The position numbers were made by a program, and so were the translations under genes. Below, piece after piece: positions 1-13,259 of a stretch of DNA of 64,000 nucleotides. Below the pieces are notes generated by a model. That model saw nothing but the letters and a program-made list of their open reading frames with translations. It was not told the DNA's origin and searched no databases. Location of the stretch: NCBI GenBank assembly GCA_036897525.1, contig JAYMTJ010000001.1:292455-356454 (forward strand). Direction: 5' to 3'. Source of the DNA: Pelargonium x hortorum. Taxonomy: Eukaryota; Streptophyta; Magnoliopsida; Geraniales; Geraniaceae. How positions within the stretch are numbered: position 1 is the first letter of the stretch; the number at the start of each line of letters is the position of its first letter.

Positions 1-3000
1 GAGTAAGAAATTCTAGGAAAAACTTATACCTTATAATAGATAATATAATATAACTTTTTTATAGAGTTGAGTTTATAAAACTAATAGAAGCCTGTTAAAA
101 TACATTTATTTGTTGGAGCAGAAGAGCTTTGTATAGAGAAACTACACAAATTCCTTATTTGGTTATGTAACTTTTTTTCGAGAATTCTTTGTTGACTAGA
201 AAAGTATTTAATTAAATAAAAATGCTATAATTCATTTGACTCTTGTAGGTCTACCACGTAAAGAAAGAAGAAACTCCAGGATTCTTTTTCACAGCTGGGT
301 CTTTTTTACCAGTTAACTTGAGTCGATGGGTACCCCCAAAAGGAATTGAAATTACTTTATTTCGGAAATTGCACTCTATTTGCTTTTTTTGCCCTATCTT
401 TCTTTAGTACTTTGAGGTTAAGGTGGGAGCGTAGGTACCCTTTCTTAGATAGAGCCCTTTGAATTTATTGTCAAAAAAGATAAGAATTGACTCTAAGCAT
501 ACTATAAAGAAAGTATTTGGTATATTTTTATAGGAATCCCGTTTTTTTAGATGACTTTTGCAAATCTATTCCCTTTTGATAGGTTATACCACAGAGTCTA
601 GAGTTTTCTTTTGGAATATTATATTGGCTTTAAGAATTCTTTATCAATCAATAGAAAAGAGTCCTTACTCTGTCTGTATAGGACTCTCTAGATAATTTCA
701 GATATAATAAAACGTCATCGAGCAGCAAGAATTTCGCAGGAATAGCATATATAATCGTCAAAGAGCTGGAAATGCCTTAATGTAATCTCCTAAACGCCAA
801 AAAAAACCTAATTAGTTTGCGTTTGATTATATGTTTTTTATTCCATTCTTATCATTTACTATTTGTCTTTACCAAATCCTAAACTTGAAAAATCCGCAAT
901 TGAAAAGTACTAAGTCAATGAAATGCTAAGGATAAACCCTTGACGAGTACAGACTGACTAAACGAACTATCTATACTATCCAGAATAGCCTTTTATTACT
1001 GTTTAGGTTGTAGTTGATACATTATATTTATCCTTCGATTTCCTATACTTAATTTGTGGGCCTCGAAAGCCCTGAAACCTTGTTTTAGAATTCCCTATTT
1101 AATTTACCAAGAGCCTAATAAAAGCAAATGAAATAAGCCCGTAGTTACTGTATAGAATAGCAGTTATCAAGAGTTTAAGCACCCGGTAAGCCCTATTTTT
1201 TGTACATCTGAAGCCTTTAGGAGTTTTACTTTTTTTATTCCTTATACTAGGCAAGCTTTTAATTAGATTCCTTTAACTACTAAAAAGTACAAACTCACTG
1301 GGTAAGTCTTAGATGGATGATTAAGAGCTGCAAAACTAAAAGATTTTTAAGAGGAAATGTATATAATAAAGTAATCATTTTTTTCATTTCATTCCTCTAA
1401 AATGGAATAAGAAAGTGCTAATCTGAGTTTTCTTACTACACCTAAGTTAGTACTAAGTGGAAAAGAGTCTATAAAAAGTTCTTCTATTAGTCTCAACGGT
1501 CAAACAAGGTACAACAGCTGATAGAATTTTGACAAACCTTGGGTTCAAATCGATACGTGTTAAGTTTTTTTTTTTTAGTAGTGTATATTCTAAGTTCCTT
1601 AATTTAATTAGAGTCAAAGAAACCTGACCTTACTTGATTGAAACCCAGAATTACTTGCTTGACCTAACTCTCACTGTCATCACTAAATGTACTCTCTAAA
1701 CCACCTACTATAAAATAAATAACCTAGAGAGAATTATATAAAATGAAGAGCTTATTTCAAAGTTATTATCTAAGTGATTTCAATTCCTTATTTTATTGGA
1801 TACTTTTTAGGAGTCTACGATTCTAATTCTATTTAATTAAGTGATTTGACATATTATATATTTCTATAGACCTAATACATAAAGAAGTAAGTGGTCCCAT
1901 TATCAGACGGAGCTGTGGCCTTTTCAGCAAAAAACTTATAGAAAACTAGTAGAAAAAAACTAAACACAACCTTACTGAACAGGTATCAAATTAACATATA
2001 TAAAGGATTCTCATAAAATGATTTACGAACGGATAGCAGAGATATAGCACTTCAGTATCTTATATACTAGTTAGTAGTTATAGCAAGGATAGCAAAGGAC
2101 TGAAACCCGGTTGTTTTCTATGGTTCACTTAGTCTTTTAATTCTATTTATTATAATTATAATAGGCGTGGTGTAATAGTTTTTTGCAATTATCAAAAAGG
2201 TTTGACAGATATGCTCCGATACGCAGGAAAAGGGATTTTGTCTGTTAAACTATAAATACATATAATTTGTAGGACCCTCATAATTTAGAGTATAATACCG
2301 GATTACTTTTAGAGAGTTTTAGAAACTATTTAAGAATAAAAAAGAATTAGGTTCAAGCCATGTCATAGCCATAAAAAGGAGCATAAGGTAAAACATTATG
2401 CATTTTTAGTCTTCAAAAAACAAAGGATAACTCCGTTTAACTAGGTACCTAAAGAGGGTACTTAGTATATAATTGTAACCTAAAGGACATATAAAACGTG
2501 AAGTAAGAAACCCGCTCTACTCGAGCGAACTTATAGATATATGTTTGTATTAAGAAACCAAAAGGTAAACTAATGAGTATCTTCAAGGTTTGACCCGACC
2601 CAGAAACTCTGCATGTTTTTAATAAAGTGTTATGCAGTAGGTTCGAAGGCAACTACTTCAATTATCCACAAAGGCGGCACCATACCCGGCAGTTTTTTTC
2701 TAATGCCTTGTACCCTTTTAGTGTCCCTTATAGTCTTGAATTTTTGAAAAGTGAATGTTTATAGTCCAGTTGGTTCCAAAGTTCTTATTAGTGCCTTGCT
2801 TTTTGGATCAGAAAAGAGAAGTAGTAAAACTCAACGAACGCTTTTAGGCTTTATTTTGAAGGATAACGGGTACGCTCTTATTGTGTTAAATTCCAGCTTT
2901 TCTTAAATCAATTTATTCACGTCATAACTACAGCTATCTATTTATCCCATCTCAGATACCCGTACACAGCCAAATCTCTAGACTTAATCTACTAAGCGTA

Positions 3001-4850
3001 TCTCTTCTCTTCTATTAGTATGGGTCACAGAATCTTATCTTTTTCCTTATAATAGTAAAGGGGTTTCCGTAAGAAGACCTTGATTGAGGTATTTGAATAT
3101 CCTGGTTAATTCAAAGTTGCTGCGCAGTCAGATGTCAGAAATTACAACTTACAAGACTCTACTTAGGACGTCTTCCGTAGTAAACCCTTACTTTACTTAG
3201 TACAAACCCGCAGAACTTCTTAGAATCCCTAAGGAATAGCTATGGGCTTATTCTTTAAAAAAGTCCTTGGTTTTTTATATACTAAGAAAGATCACTTTTT
3301 AACAAAACTTAATAAGGGACACGTGTAATTAGTTGCATTCCTACTCTATCTTTGCTTTGACTTATTACTCTTATAAGTCTTCTTATATCATATTTGAAAT
3401 GTTAGACTTCAACATTCCAGATTCTTGACAAATATCTAATAGATTTTTCTAGAAGTTAATCGCTTTTTTAGCTTTACTAGGGGAAGACCCTACTATAAAC
3501 TTCTGTCCTATCGACACCGGGAGGTGCTATACCCTAGATAGAAAAGAACTCACCTTTGTAAAAAAACCCTTTTGTCTATATCAGATGTAAGTAACACTGC
3601 ACAAGAACTCAAGAACTATCGCTTAAATTATAGATAAAGATAACTAGACCTACGAATCGAACTAAGTCTCTATAAATAGTGCTATTGGGCCTTGAGATAG
3701 TTGATATAGAGGTTGATTATTAACATTGGATACTTTGTAATCCCTTCCTTTAGTTATAGAAAACTAACGGGTTTGTGTTCATTTCTTTACCTCTACTCAT
3801 TAATAGGGATTCCATCTTCTTAGATTGATTATTACAACCCGAACGGTTAGACCAAAACTGGTTAGAACAAAACCCTATCAGGACCCTCGGCTTTCCTTGG
3901 CAAAAAACTACCTAGCTCCTATGCTATAGGGCATAAATTAATAGGAAGTAGGATACTATTACATACAAAACAAAATCTAAACAAAAAAATGAGGTTAATC
4001 CTGTATCGGAAAACTTATTCTTATGCTACAAAAGACTCTGTAATTAAATATAACTTTTGGTCAAAGTAAAACCCGTAAAAGCATAACTTTTAGATAAGCC
4101 TGACTCAAAGAAAGAGCCTTAGCTGTGCGCTATAACGTTCTTCAACAAACCCCTATGTATTACCTTTCCACTTTCAATATTCACAAGATATATAGCTTCG
4201 ATGCTACTAAGATACACACCTAAACTAAAAACCCTGGTAGATAAGAATAAGTCAAAAGAAAGTCAGTGACTTAATATTACAAATCTATTACCATAAATAT
4301 CTAAGCCCTGATAATTCAAAACTAGACTGTAACTTAACGCTCGATATAGCTACGCCCCTTCAAGGAAATTCCCTTTCTTATTTGAAAAAGCTCCTTGATT
4401 TAGGCCCCAAAATCTAAGGAGTTCATATAGAACGGTTCGAAGCTCCCCTTAATGAATGGCATATACGATACCCTTTTGAAACTTTCTATAATTAGGATCT
4501 CTAAAAGAAGCCCTTGTATTGATCCTTTTCTCGAGGCATGCCCGTACAAGTAAATAAGAATTTAGTCATTTTAGTATAATAGATAGAATACTTACCATAG
4601 ATTGTGCCTAGTTTTACCCGCCTACATCTCATTATACAGTCAAGATAGAGTCCCTCAAATGTACGGAACACCTCTTTTTTATTTTAGCAAAAGTCACAGT
4701 TGCTTAGACAAAAAAAGAGAAAATTGGCTATATATAACTAAATCTATCTCTACACATCTTTTTCTTCCTATACCCCGGGTTAATACAATTAAATATAAAA
4801 AATTCTTAGGGATATTTGGGATATTTCAAAATAGGGGCTTACTTCAGTAA
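1..4850. other. AT-rich intergenic stretch, no gene seen
   Basis: Stops are dense in all six frames and no conserved mitochondrial exon, rRNA motif or tRNA was recognised. The longest open runs (about 67 codons at 2449-2652 on - and 82 codons at 4602-4850 on +) are within chance expectation and show no family motif. Confidence 0.6.
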
Positions 4851-4921
4851 CTATATAGGACTTGAACCCGCGGCACTTATTTTGGAAGTCTAGCGTTCTA
4901 ACTTTGGTTAGTCATATCTAG
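4851..4921 (-). pseudogene. trnW: Degenerate tRNA, best resemblance trnW(CCA)
   Basis: Read on the minus strand, the ends can pair as an acceptor stem with 6 of 7 base pairs (CTAGATA against TATATAG), and a 4-bp D-stem (CTAA/TTAG) is present. The block TAGAACG, then TCCAAAA in the anticodon region, then GGTTCAAGTCC in the T-arm follows the order of plant trnW(CCA). The T-stem is reduced to about two pairs and the anticodon stem is poor, so the gene looks dead. It is flanked on both sides by AT-rich sequence with no other gene. Identification rests on remembered tRNA sequences and another isoacceptor cannot be excluded. Confidence 0.4.
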
Positions 4922-5160
4922 GAGTGCTTAGGCATATATAAGGTTTAAGGGACTTGGCCTCTCATACGCTCCGATCTTATAGATATATTTAGGAAGTATC
5001 GCTAATATTCAGTGTCTCCATTTTAATTAAAAGAATCCCCATCATAAGAAGAAAGACTAATTAAGGCAGGTCGAATAAGACAGGTACAGCTCTTAGAAAA
5101 AAGGAAAGGCAAGATTTCTCTTGGACAGGTAAGGTAGCAGCTAACAAGATACATAATATA

Positions 5161-5181
5161 GTTATAAGTTATAAGTTATAA
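5161..5181. repeat. Tandem repeat (GTTATAA)x3
   Basis: Three perfect copies of a 7-base unit lie in AT-rich sequence. This is a likely slippage product. Confidence 0.9.
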
Positions 5182-6167
5182 GTAAAGCTTGTTTTTCTTT
5201 AATAGCCCGTTTACATAGTCAGTCACAAGGAAATAGAAAAGGGGAAGAGCCTGTCAAAGATCCTCCTTAGAATAAATAGTAAGAAACTAGCTAATCAGAC
5301 ATAATAAAGAGTAATTCTGGGTTTCATGACTTGTAATTCTTTACAGCCATTCATTCTTCAAGTCAAGTAAATATTAGATTTGAGTTTCCCATTTGTGAGT
5401 TAAAAGTACTTTATCAGTAATTACCTTCAAGCAACACAGAGTCTTTTTACACTAATTCCAATTGAATAATCAAGAATAGCTTTTATTTGCTAGTTCAGAT
5501 ACAAGAAAGCTGTTCTTTAAGGTGTTAGTTAGGGAATTTTCAGAGAAGAGAGTCTTATAAGCGGAATTCCCCCCGAGTTTTCTAAGCGTAAAAATTTGTA
5601 TTTTATAAATCCAGATATTAAGCCTTTGTTTTTGCTTTATTTATTCCAGAGAGTTAATGTACTTACTTCCTTGGTACATATACCAGGAACTCCCGAAAAG
5701 ATTTATATAGAAGGGTCTGACTAAATTTATCTTACTATATGAGATGAGGATTTTCCTTATTTTATACCTATACCGAATAGAAGTAAGTGCACAAAGGTAT
5801 AATCCTGAGGGCTTTATGTTTCTATTTCATAGATAGAGAATTTTTTAAGAAGAAGCAAGTTATGAAGTTGATGTTGTTCTAGTGTAAGTATGTGCTCTCA
5901 CATATACTAATGGGATTAACCTCCTATAAAAAGTATACTCGGTAAGAAAGATTTTATCATTAGACTCATAAGGCATATTCCTCATTAGCGATAAACAAGC
6001 CAAGAGGGTGTTTACCTTTAAACAATTGTAATCCATAACTATTATTATTATTATAGAGTATACTTTCTAAAGGGAATACTCCGATCTAACAAGTAAATAA
6101 GCTGTATATGACAGGCTAGAAGCTGCTCCGTAAGACCCCCTCCGGAACAAGGCTCTATCATCTATAA

Positions 6168-6213
6168 GGGGAAGTGCTTTCATGTTCTATTTAGTATCCG
6201 GATAGATGAGAAA
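6168..6213 (+). repeat. Imperfect dispersed repeat, copy 1 (partner at 12281)
   Basis: This block shares the order GGGGA, TGCTTTCATG, GTTCTATTT, AGTATCC, GAGAA with 12281-12333, with a short indel between copies. It looks like an old, diverged duplication. Confidence 0.45.
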
Positions 6214-9200
6214 ATATAAAGCTAATATATTCTAAAGCAAAGTCTAAATAGGGGGTTTCTCTTAAGGGGTCAAAAGTAGGAAATTAAATGAAGTATTTTG
6301 TATACTAAATAGCCATAACATAGGAGATCCAATGGAGAGCTGGGTATGTATATTGGGGAAGATGGGAAATGAGTTCGCTGTGGGGTGCTTTACAATCTTT
6401 TACAATAAAGGACATGTTCCAATAGTTTTAGCAGAGTAATCCTTAATCTTCTAGAATTCTAGTAGTGGGCAGTTCGTTTGAAAAGAAATAAAGACAAGTG
6501 TATAAAGAAAGCAAGTTTTCAAGAGTCAAACTTCTAAGAAAAGTGATACAGAGTCTAGTTACAAAGACTTAGAAAGTTATAGAAGTAGGTGTGTATAAGA
6601 AACGAGGTATGCTACAGAAAAAAGTCCGTGCAAGAAACCTAAAAGCTTTTAAACCCTAAGCGTTTCTACTAAAAAGCTACAAAATCCTGTTGAAATACTT
6701 ACCTATACATGCTTAAAACATCCATACAATGAGTTCTTTGTAATATAAGTTGAGCCCGAAAAAGAATATTATTCCTCCCAGTATCTTATTAGCTCTTACT
6801 TTAATTATGATTAAAAAAATCCTAAATTTGATTTGCTAATTATCATCGATCCCGTATTTAGTATTTAGTCTGGCTCCGGATATTAAATAGATTCTAGCTA
6901 TTCAATCTATCAAGATCTTAGCTCTTGATTTATGACCAAAACTCATAAGTTAAGAATAAGCTTTCATAAAGTTGTTAAAAATTGAATGAAATTCTACACT
7001 TTTTTTTAAGCTAAGCACCACAACCTATGACTATGAGAAACTCTATATATATAAGATAATCCATACTTTGCGGTATTATGACTTGTTAAATTGTATTTAT
7101 CAACAAAAGAGGGGACTAGAACTTATAAGAACCCATAAAGGAATTCAGATAGCAAACTCCTTAGCTTGGCCTCTCGCGCTCAATACAAAAGCTTAGCTAG
7201 GTAGTACTGGGGTTTTTTCCTAGGATTCACTTTATCAAATTGCTTTATGATTCTTTATCTAGTAGACAACATAACTCATGAATAACTTCTAGTGAATTAG
7301 GATTGTCTATTTGTTAAGGATAATAACACCGGGAGTCAATACCCTATTTGAACACGGGGACACTTCCTAAATATATTGAAAGCTGCTCTCGGATATATAT
7401 ACCACGTATAGGCGACTCGATACGTTTGACAATTACAGCATCTCTCCTAGCAGAACTAAAAAGAATCTTTAATAAACCTGAATTTTTTAGGGTAACAAAG
7501 CGTTAATACAAGCTCTTAGGGCAGCGGGTCTCTTCTATGAACGTGAAATATAGCGTTTTTAGTAGTAAGATCCGTGAATCTCGATATAAGCAAGATTTTA
7601 TACAAAGGTAGGCCTTTAGATGTTTTTGCTTAGAAAGAGTTAACTAAACATAGGAACATAAGGTACTCCCGAGTCAAAGTAGGGTATCCATAAGTAAGAA
7701 ATTCATACCTCTAACCTTCAAAAGCTGCAGTTATGCTTATAATCCGGGAACTTCCATATCGGGCCCAAATGAATTCTTTTCTGGAATATGAAACATTAAG
7801 TACAGTATTTTATTTGTACCTTCTCTGGAAAAACCAAAGTAAGCCCATCTGAATACTTACACTATCCACCAGAGTTGTCCAATTAGGACTCTTAAAATCT
7901 AGTCTAAGAGTTACCTAACTGTTGTCCCAGGTGAGGACTTAAGCATGTTATAAAAGACTCCACGCTATAAGTGGTCAGAATATTAAAGAGTATAAAAAGC
8001 CCCGGATTTCCTTGTGAAAGTCTTACATTTCTTGAATTAAGAGGTTATTCCTTGGTCTTTAAAACTCGGGTTTTCATTGACAAGAGGAATCCGTATAGTT
8101 TGATTCATTAACTTAGCCTCAATAAAGGTACCGGTCTGTTTTATTTTGAAGTTAGTTTATACAAAATAGAGCTTTTACAAACTTTTGCAGTTAATCTTAT
8201 GTAGTTATTAAAAAAAAAGGTATTAAACAAAGAATTTATTTAAGGAATACGCACTAATTATGTATTAGACCCTCGAAAACAGGAGCCCGGCTTTATAGAG
8301 CTATCTGAACAACCCACCTTTATATTAGAAAATCTTTTTGGTATAGGTAGCCATAAAAGACCTCTTACTATACTAGAAAAGGCAGAAACTCTCTTATATA
8401 ATACGTCTTCTACATCTCTCGCTTCCTGCAAAGAGTAAGGGCGATTAATATTACGTAGTTAGAAGTTTTTTTTTGATATCCTGTGTTATATACTTCAAAA
8501 AAACAGCATCTAATCGGTTCCAGATAACAAAGCGCCTATTCTACGAATAACTTAGAAAGGGGTGTAATATGCAAGGGTAAATAAGAGAGAGTCAGAATCT
8601 AAAGCCGTAGTCAAAGACAAACCCCAAGTGTAACTAAAGATGCATCACACACTCTCGTAGATATACTTTTAAAGGAATCCTTGCTGTATGGCCGTTTAAG
8701 TGCCTTAAAACCGGTTCTAATGTTCCCAGATGGTCAGACCCTTATGTGTTGAAATGGGCTTTGGGGACTGAGCAAGCTTCTAGATAAACCCTGTCTTCAC
8801 TTTAGTTGTCTATTCCGAGAATATACTGGAAATGTATTGTAGATCTGTCCGCCTTTTCACTAAGGTTTATTCTTTTAAGGATATTATAAGCAGCGGATCG
8901 GGGTTTATGCTAAGCCGATTTGAGTTTTATCGCGTTGAGTGTCTTGAAGTGAAGGGGACCCCGAACCTGTAGTTATCCTTTTTGGTCCTCATAATGAAGT
9001 ACTAACCTCTATGGGGCTATCGTATCGGTTTACATATTCTTGTACGGTCTATATATTTAAACCCCAACTATTTATTTCAGGGATTTCCTTTTATTTGGAT
9101 TTAGACGATTTACCGGATTCTTAAAGCCAGGAGTCTCCTTGCTAGGATTTCCGGCAGTTAAGTAATAAGTAAAGCAAGTTCTACTCTACAATCTTTGTTT

Positions 9201-10049
9201 TCAAGATCATAAGGAAGAGGAGTCTAAGTTATATGCTTTTGTTTATAAGGATTTCCTTTTGTTAGTTAAAGCATACTTCCTTTCTTGGTAGTACTATGCT
9301 CAAGTACCCGGAGTCGATAAAACAAAACTTTTCTATTTGAAAGGTGCCTAAATGCTAAATTACTGTGAACCTTGTGCTTTAATTAAATTATGTTAAGCTT
9401 TGGCTAAGTTACATAGAAGGGTCCTAAATGTAGAACAACAAGGGCATAAATCATAAGCTATTTACCGCGCAAATTACAGAATGGGGACTAGGTACTTTAT
9501 TATTTATTAAAAAGGAATTGCTTAACCATGTTCCAGCGCACTAATCCTAACTGCTTCTTATGTACTTAAGCAAAAAACTCATTAAAAATTACCAAATTCT
9601 TATTTTAAAAGTCCAAGCCCCCCTCCTTCAAACAACATGGATTTTCGTCTATCTAATAAGCCTTATTCAGCCCTTTAGGAAGAGCATATCTATGAAAGGT
9701 AGTATTTCCTAAAAATGTATTCTAGTTATCCAAGAAAAGAATCAACTTAATTACTTCATACGACTAAGAGTTGAAGTAATCTATAGGTTGACCTGAACAC
9801 TTGTCTTCTACCAATCCAGCTTTTCAAAGAGTGCTCCACTTAAAAGCAGAAATTCATGAAAGTATCCTGGCTCATTCATTTTCTATCTAGTATTCTAAAT
9901 TAAACATGCTTTCTTATTGAGGAAATATTCGTTACAAGACCCGGGTTTATACGCTAAATGGGATACTGAGAGCTTGTTAAAGCAACAAGTATTCACTTAG
10001 ATAATGAAGAAATGAGTCTTAGATCAAAATTGGATGCATGCTAGACAAG

Positions 10050-10063
10050 AGGGCTTCGCGCCT
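10050..10063 (+). repeat. GC-rich 14-mer hairpin word, copy 1 of 3
   Basis: The exact word AGGGCTTCGCGCCT can form a GGC/GCC stem over a TTCGC loop. Identical copies occur at 12835 and 15576, while the flanks differ. Its GC content stands out sharply from the surrounding AT-rich DNA. Confidence 0.75.
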
Positions 10064-11929
10064 TAAACTATCTAACTAAGAATACAGTAACTATAGTACT
10101 AATAGGTATTAATAACTCCTAGCTACAAGAATCCAAGTAGTTTTGTGAAATGACGCTAAAAAGCTCAATCTGTCCTTGACTCTCCTTGCGAAGTGGTTGA
10201 GGATTCCTCTTTTGTTGCAGAGTTCTACTATTGCCCTAGAAGACTAATTCCTTGGCTTGGTAAGAGCCAGAGTCCAGCCAGTGTGAGAGGGGCTTTAGGA
10301 GACTAGAGTAAACAGGTAGTAGGAGCTCCCGCGATCCACTATAAAAGTACAATTAATGAGGAATTTATATAGATGAGAACGATATAAGATCTAGAATACA
10401 AAAACGCGAATACGTTGAGGTGGTATAAGGACAACTTCCAAGAAAAAGCAGAGTATTTGGACAGGAAATTTTGTCATTTTATTCTGAAGAAAATAGAAAA
10501 AAGAAGTAAAGTTAAGATGATAAATAGCCTTTTAGCCTTTTTGCAATCGTGAGTTTGGGAGTATAGCTGGAAATTATCTAAAATCATTTCAATTTACTAA
10601 GCAAAACCACGATTATCAGTAAATGCGGTAGTCTATAAGGAAGGGCTTCCAAAGCATGCGGTAGGCAAATCTGCAAAAGACCTCAACTCGATACTTGCAA
10701 TTCTTTTACGAAAAATCTATTGGTTAGTGCTTTTTCGCTTCTTATACTGGTATTTGGAATAATAGGAATGGGACTTTTTTATTAGGTATCTGCAGAAGCA
10801 TCCATCCTGAACAAGGGTTTTCATAACCGGGTTTTCTCTTTATCCTTTATCTTTATAGCTTTAAAGTTACAGCTTTCAATTCTCTAGTAACCCCTTTTTG
10901 GCAGTAAGAGATCACTTTAATTTGGATTTATTCCTGTGTTAGATATATTTTCTGTCCCAATGAATTCCGGAGTCTTCTTAAGTAAGTATACAACCCCACT
11001 TTTTTATGGTTTCTCTTTTATAAAAATTTTGCAGCTAGGAACTCCAATGTTTCCATAATGAGTCCTCCCCTGTATTTAAATAGATTTTAGAAAGCTTTCA
11101 AGAATAAAGATTTGGGGGTAATTCTAAAAAAACTTAGGGACAAGTAAAGCTCTTCAGCACCTTTAGAGTTTTTTCTTCGAAAATAAGAATTTTTGGACCT
11201 TCTCTTTGCAAGTAATACTTTGGTTAGCAGAGGAATCCCCATTAAGCCCTTACCCTTCTCGTAAACAGGATTAAGTCTTTGGTGACGAAATTAATGAGCT
11301 ATAGATCTACACTTTTATACTATACAGCTTGCACTAAAAATTTACCAAAGAAATTTATACAAGAGCCTGGAGACCTGGCTCCTTTATTTACCCTACTCTT
11401 AGTACCCGTGGTTTGAAGTAAACTTGTTTCAATATCAAATTTCAGTTAATAGTAAATAATATGGATTAAACTAAATCCTTTGTAATGTATTTCTGTAATA
11501 TCTTACAGATAGGGGCTATATATATCAAGTCTACCCCCGTGTCGCTTATCTTACTTATTATAACTACTTCATTACATTAATATATAGTACAAATAAAAGC
11601 TTTTAGAATTTAGAGTAGCTTACTTGGGCACGCCTGTTTGAGGAGATCCCAACCTCCCTTATCGAGTTATATATAGACAAAAACCTACCAAGCTGAAAAT
11701 TTTCATTTTATAAAGAGTGAAGAGCTAATTAAACTGTATATAGAACCTTTCCCTAGGAAGGACTTTATATGGGTATTCTACTTTTAAAGTTTTACCACGG
11801 CTTTTACTATCTTCTCGAATTCCTTTTGTAGTTTTTGAGAGAAGACCTAGACCTCTTTTCATAAAAATGAGGGGGTCTTTTAGATTGTTTCCTCAGTTGA
11901 CTCAAAATTCTATTCCTTAAATAAGTATA

Positions 11930-11980
11930 GAGTTCCCGTTTAGTAGTTTATGAGAAGGTGAAATTCCGAGCTTCTTAGTC
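11930..11980 (+). repeat. Imperfect dispersed repeat, copy 1 (partner at 23118)
   Basis: The block GAGTTCCCGTTTAGTAGTTT, then ATGAG, then GAATTCC-like and CTTCTT-like words, matches 23118-23172 in the same order and orientation with scattered substitutions. Confidence 0.5.
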
Positions 11981-12280
11981 CTACTAAGCCTATAAGGTAA
12001 ACTTCAACATTTCCTAACTCGTCAACTTACCTCTTGTACTTGAAAATCCAACTTGTTCTAACCTGTGAATTGTGACCGATTAAGTATTCTTTAGAACCCA
12101 AACCAACTACAGAATCCTCTCTGAACATGAGGAATTATTCTTATTCTTAAATCTTTCTTGTTTAGTCCTGTATTTGCTGCTGCTTATTTATTAACCTGAT
12201 AGGTATACTTTTTCTAGTAGCCAGCCATTCCCCTATCCTATCCCTAATGATACTAGTAAGGAATTCCTGAGCGAAGGTTT

Positions 12281-12333
12281 CGGGGAGTTGCTTTCATGTG
12301 TCCAGTTCTATTTTAGTATCCAGAGAAGGAAAT
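12281..12333 (+). repeat. Imperfect dispersed repeat, copy 2 (partner at 6168)
   Basis: Diverged second copy of the block at 6168-6213. A few extra bases separate TTTCATG from GTTCTATTT here. Confidence 0.45.
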
Positions 12334-12548
12334 TCTTTTTGTAGCGCTTTACTTTAATAGGGGAATTTACTATTCAGGTTTTCTAAAGGAAAAGTGGGAT
12401 TCTTATCAAACATAGTATTGACTGACTCTAGGGTATCCCATAAGGGCAGCCTTCCTCAAGGTATAGAATACTTTTGGCAAGGAGGGTTCTCTTTCTTTTC
12501 TAAATGGGATTCTGGTTTCAAATAAAAGCCTTCCTTACAATTCAGTTT

Positions 12549-12582
12549 CTTTTAGCTTTTAGCTTTTAGCTTTTAGCTTTTA
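12549..12582. repeat. Tandem repeat (CTTTTAG)x4 plus partial
   Basis: Four perfect copies of the 7-base unit are followed by a partial CTTTTA. No gene overlaps it. Confidence 0.9.
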
Positions 12583-12834
12583 CTTTACAGGTACAAGATA
12601 CACCTTTACTAGAGAGTTCTAAAGTAAGACTTAGCCTGAGGGAAATCCTTTACAGCAAGTGTAGCTCTATTCCAAAGCAAGCTCTTTGACTCACAGTGGA
12701 TAACATAAACGTATTTCTAGTTTAGCTCTAGGCTGTTACTCAACTTATGCGTATTCTTGTATTCTAATTCTAGCAAAGGAGTTAGTTACTGAATTCGATA
12801 GCAGGGAAGTAAAGGTGTTAATACTCTTGTCATG

Positions 12835-12848
12835 AGGGCTTCGCGCCT
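12835..12848 (+). repeat. GC-rich 14-mer hairpin word, copy 2 of 3
   Basis: Identical to 10050-10063 and 15576-15589. The surrounding sequence is unrelated apart from a preceding purine run (GAG). Confidence 0.75.
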
Positions 12849-13259
12849 GTGTAGCTTTTAGAGTTATAGTCTAAGCAAGCAGACCTTTAGGATAGGAAGT
12901 AACAGTAACTATTTAAGTAGTCAATGTTTGCAAGGTACGAAGTTCTTAGACTTAGAGTGCTATCCTCCTACTCCTAGCAAAGCTGTTTATTTAAGATAAT
13001 GAATTTCAGGGGAATTTGTATAACATAAATCGGATTCTCTTAAGATAGTTTCTTAGCAGTAATACCTTGTAAGCAGGCAATTCTTGTTCATATGAGTGTG
13101 TTGCTAGAGCTTGATTCCGTAATAGGAGCTGATAAAGTAAAGGTGTTTAAGATAGAGACCAGATTTGTTTTAGGGAATTCACAAGATTCCTTAATAAAAT
13201 AAAAGGTTCCTGTTTAGTTAGTTGTTTAACAAGAAATTCAGAGTCTTAAAGGGTTAATG

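Larger units (their letters stand above)
4922..13259. other. AT-rich intergenic stretch, no gene seen
   Basis: About 8 kb in which no open run reaches about 60 codons and no RNA gene was recognised. It contains only short tandem repeats and imperfect dispersed repeats, listed separately. The sequence is compositionally like the first 4.8 kb. Confidence 0.6.

Noticed and set aside
2449-2652. 67-codon open frame on - (with similar ones at 4602, 24543, 25209, 40046, 46165, 46547, 51386, 55342 and others)
   Set aside because: At this AT content I estimate tens of runs of about 85 codons by chance in six frames. None shows a conserved motif, several use TTG or GTG starts, and none matches a mitochondrial gene I know.
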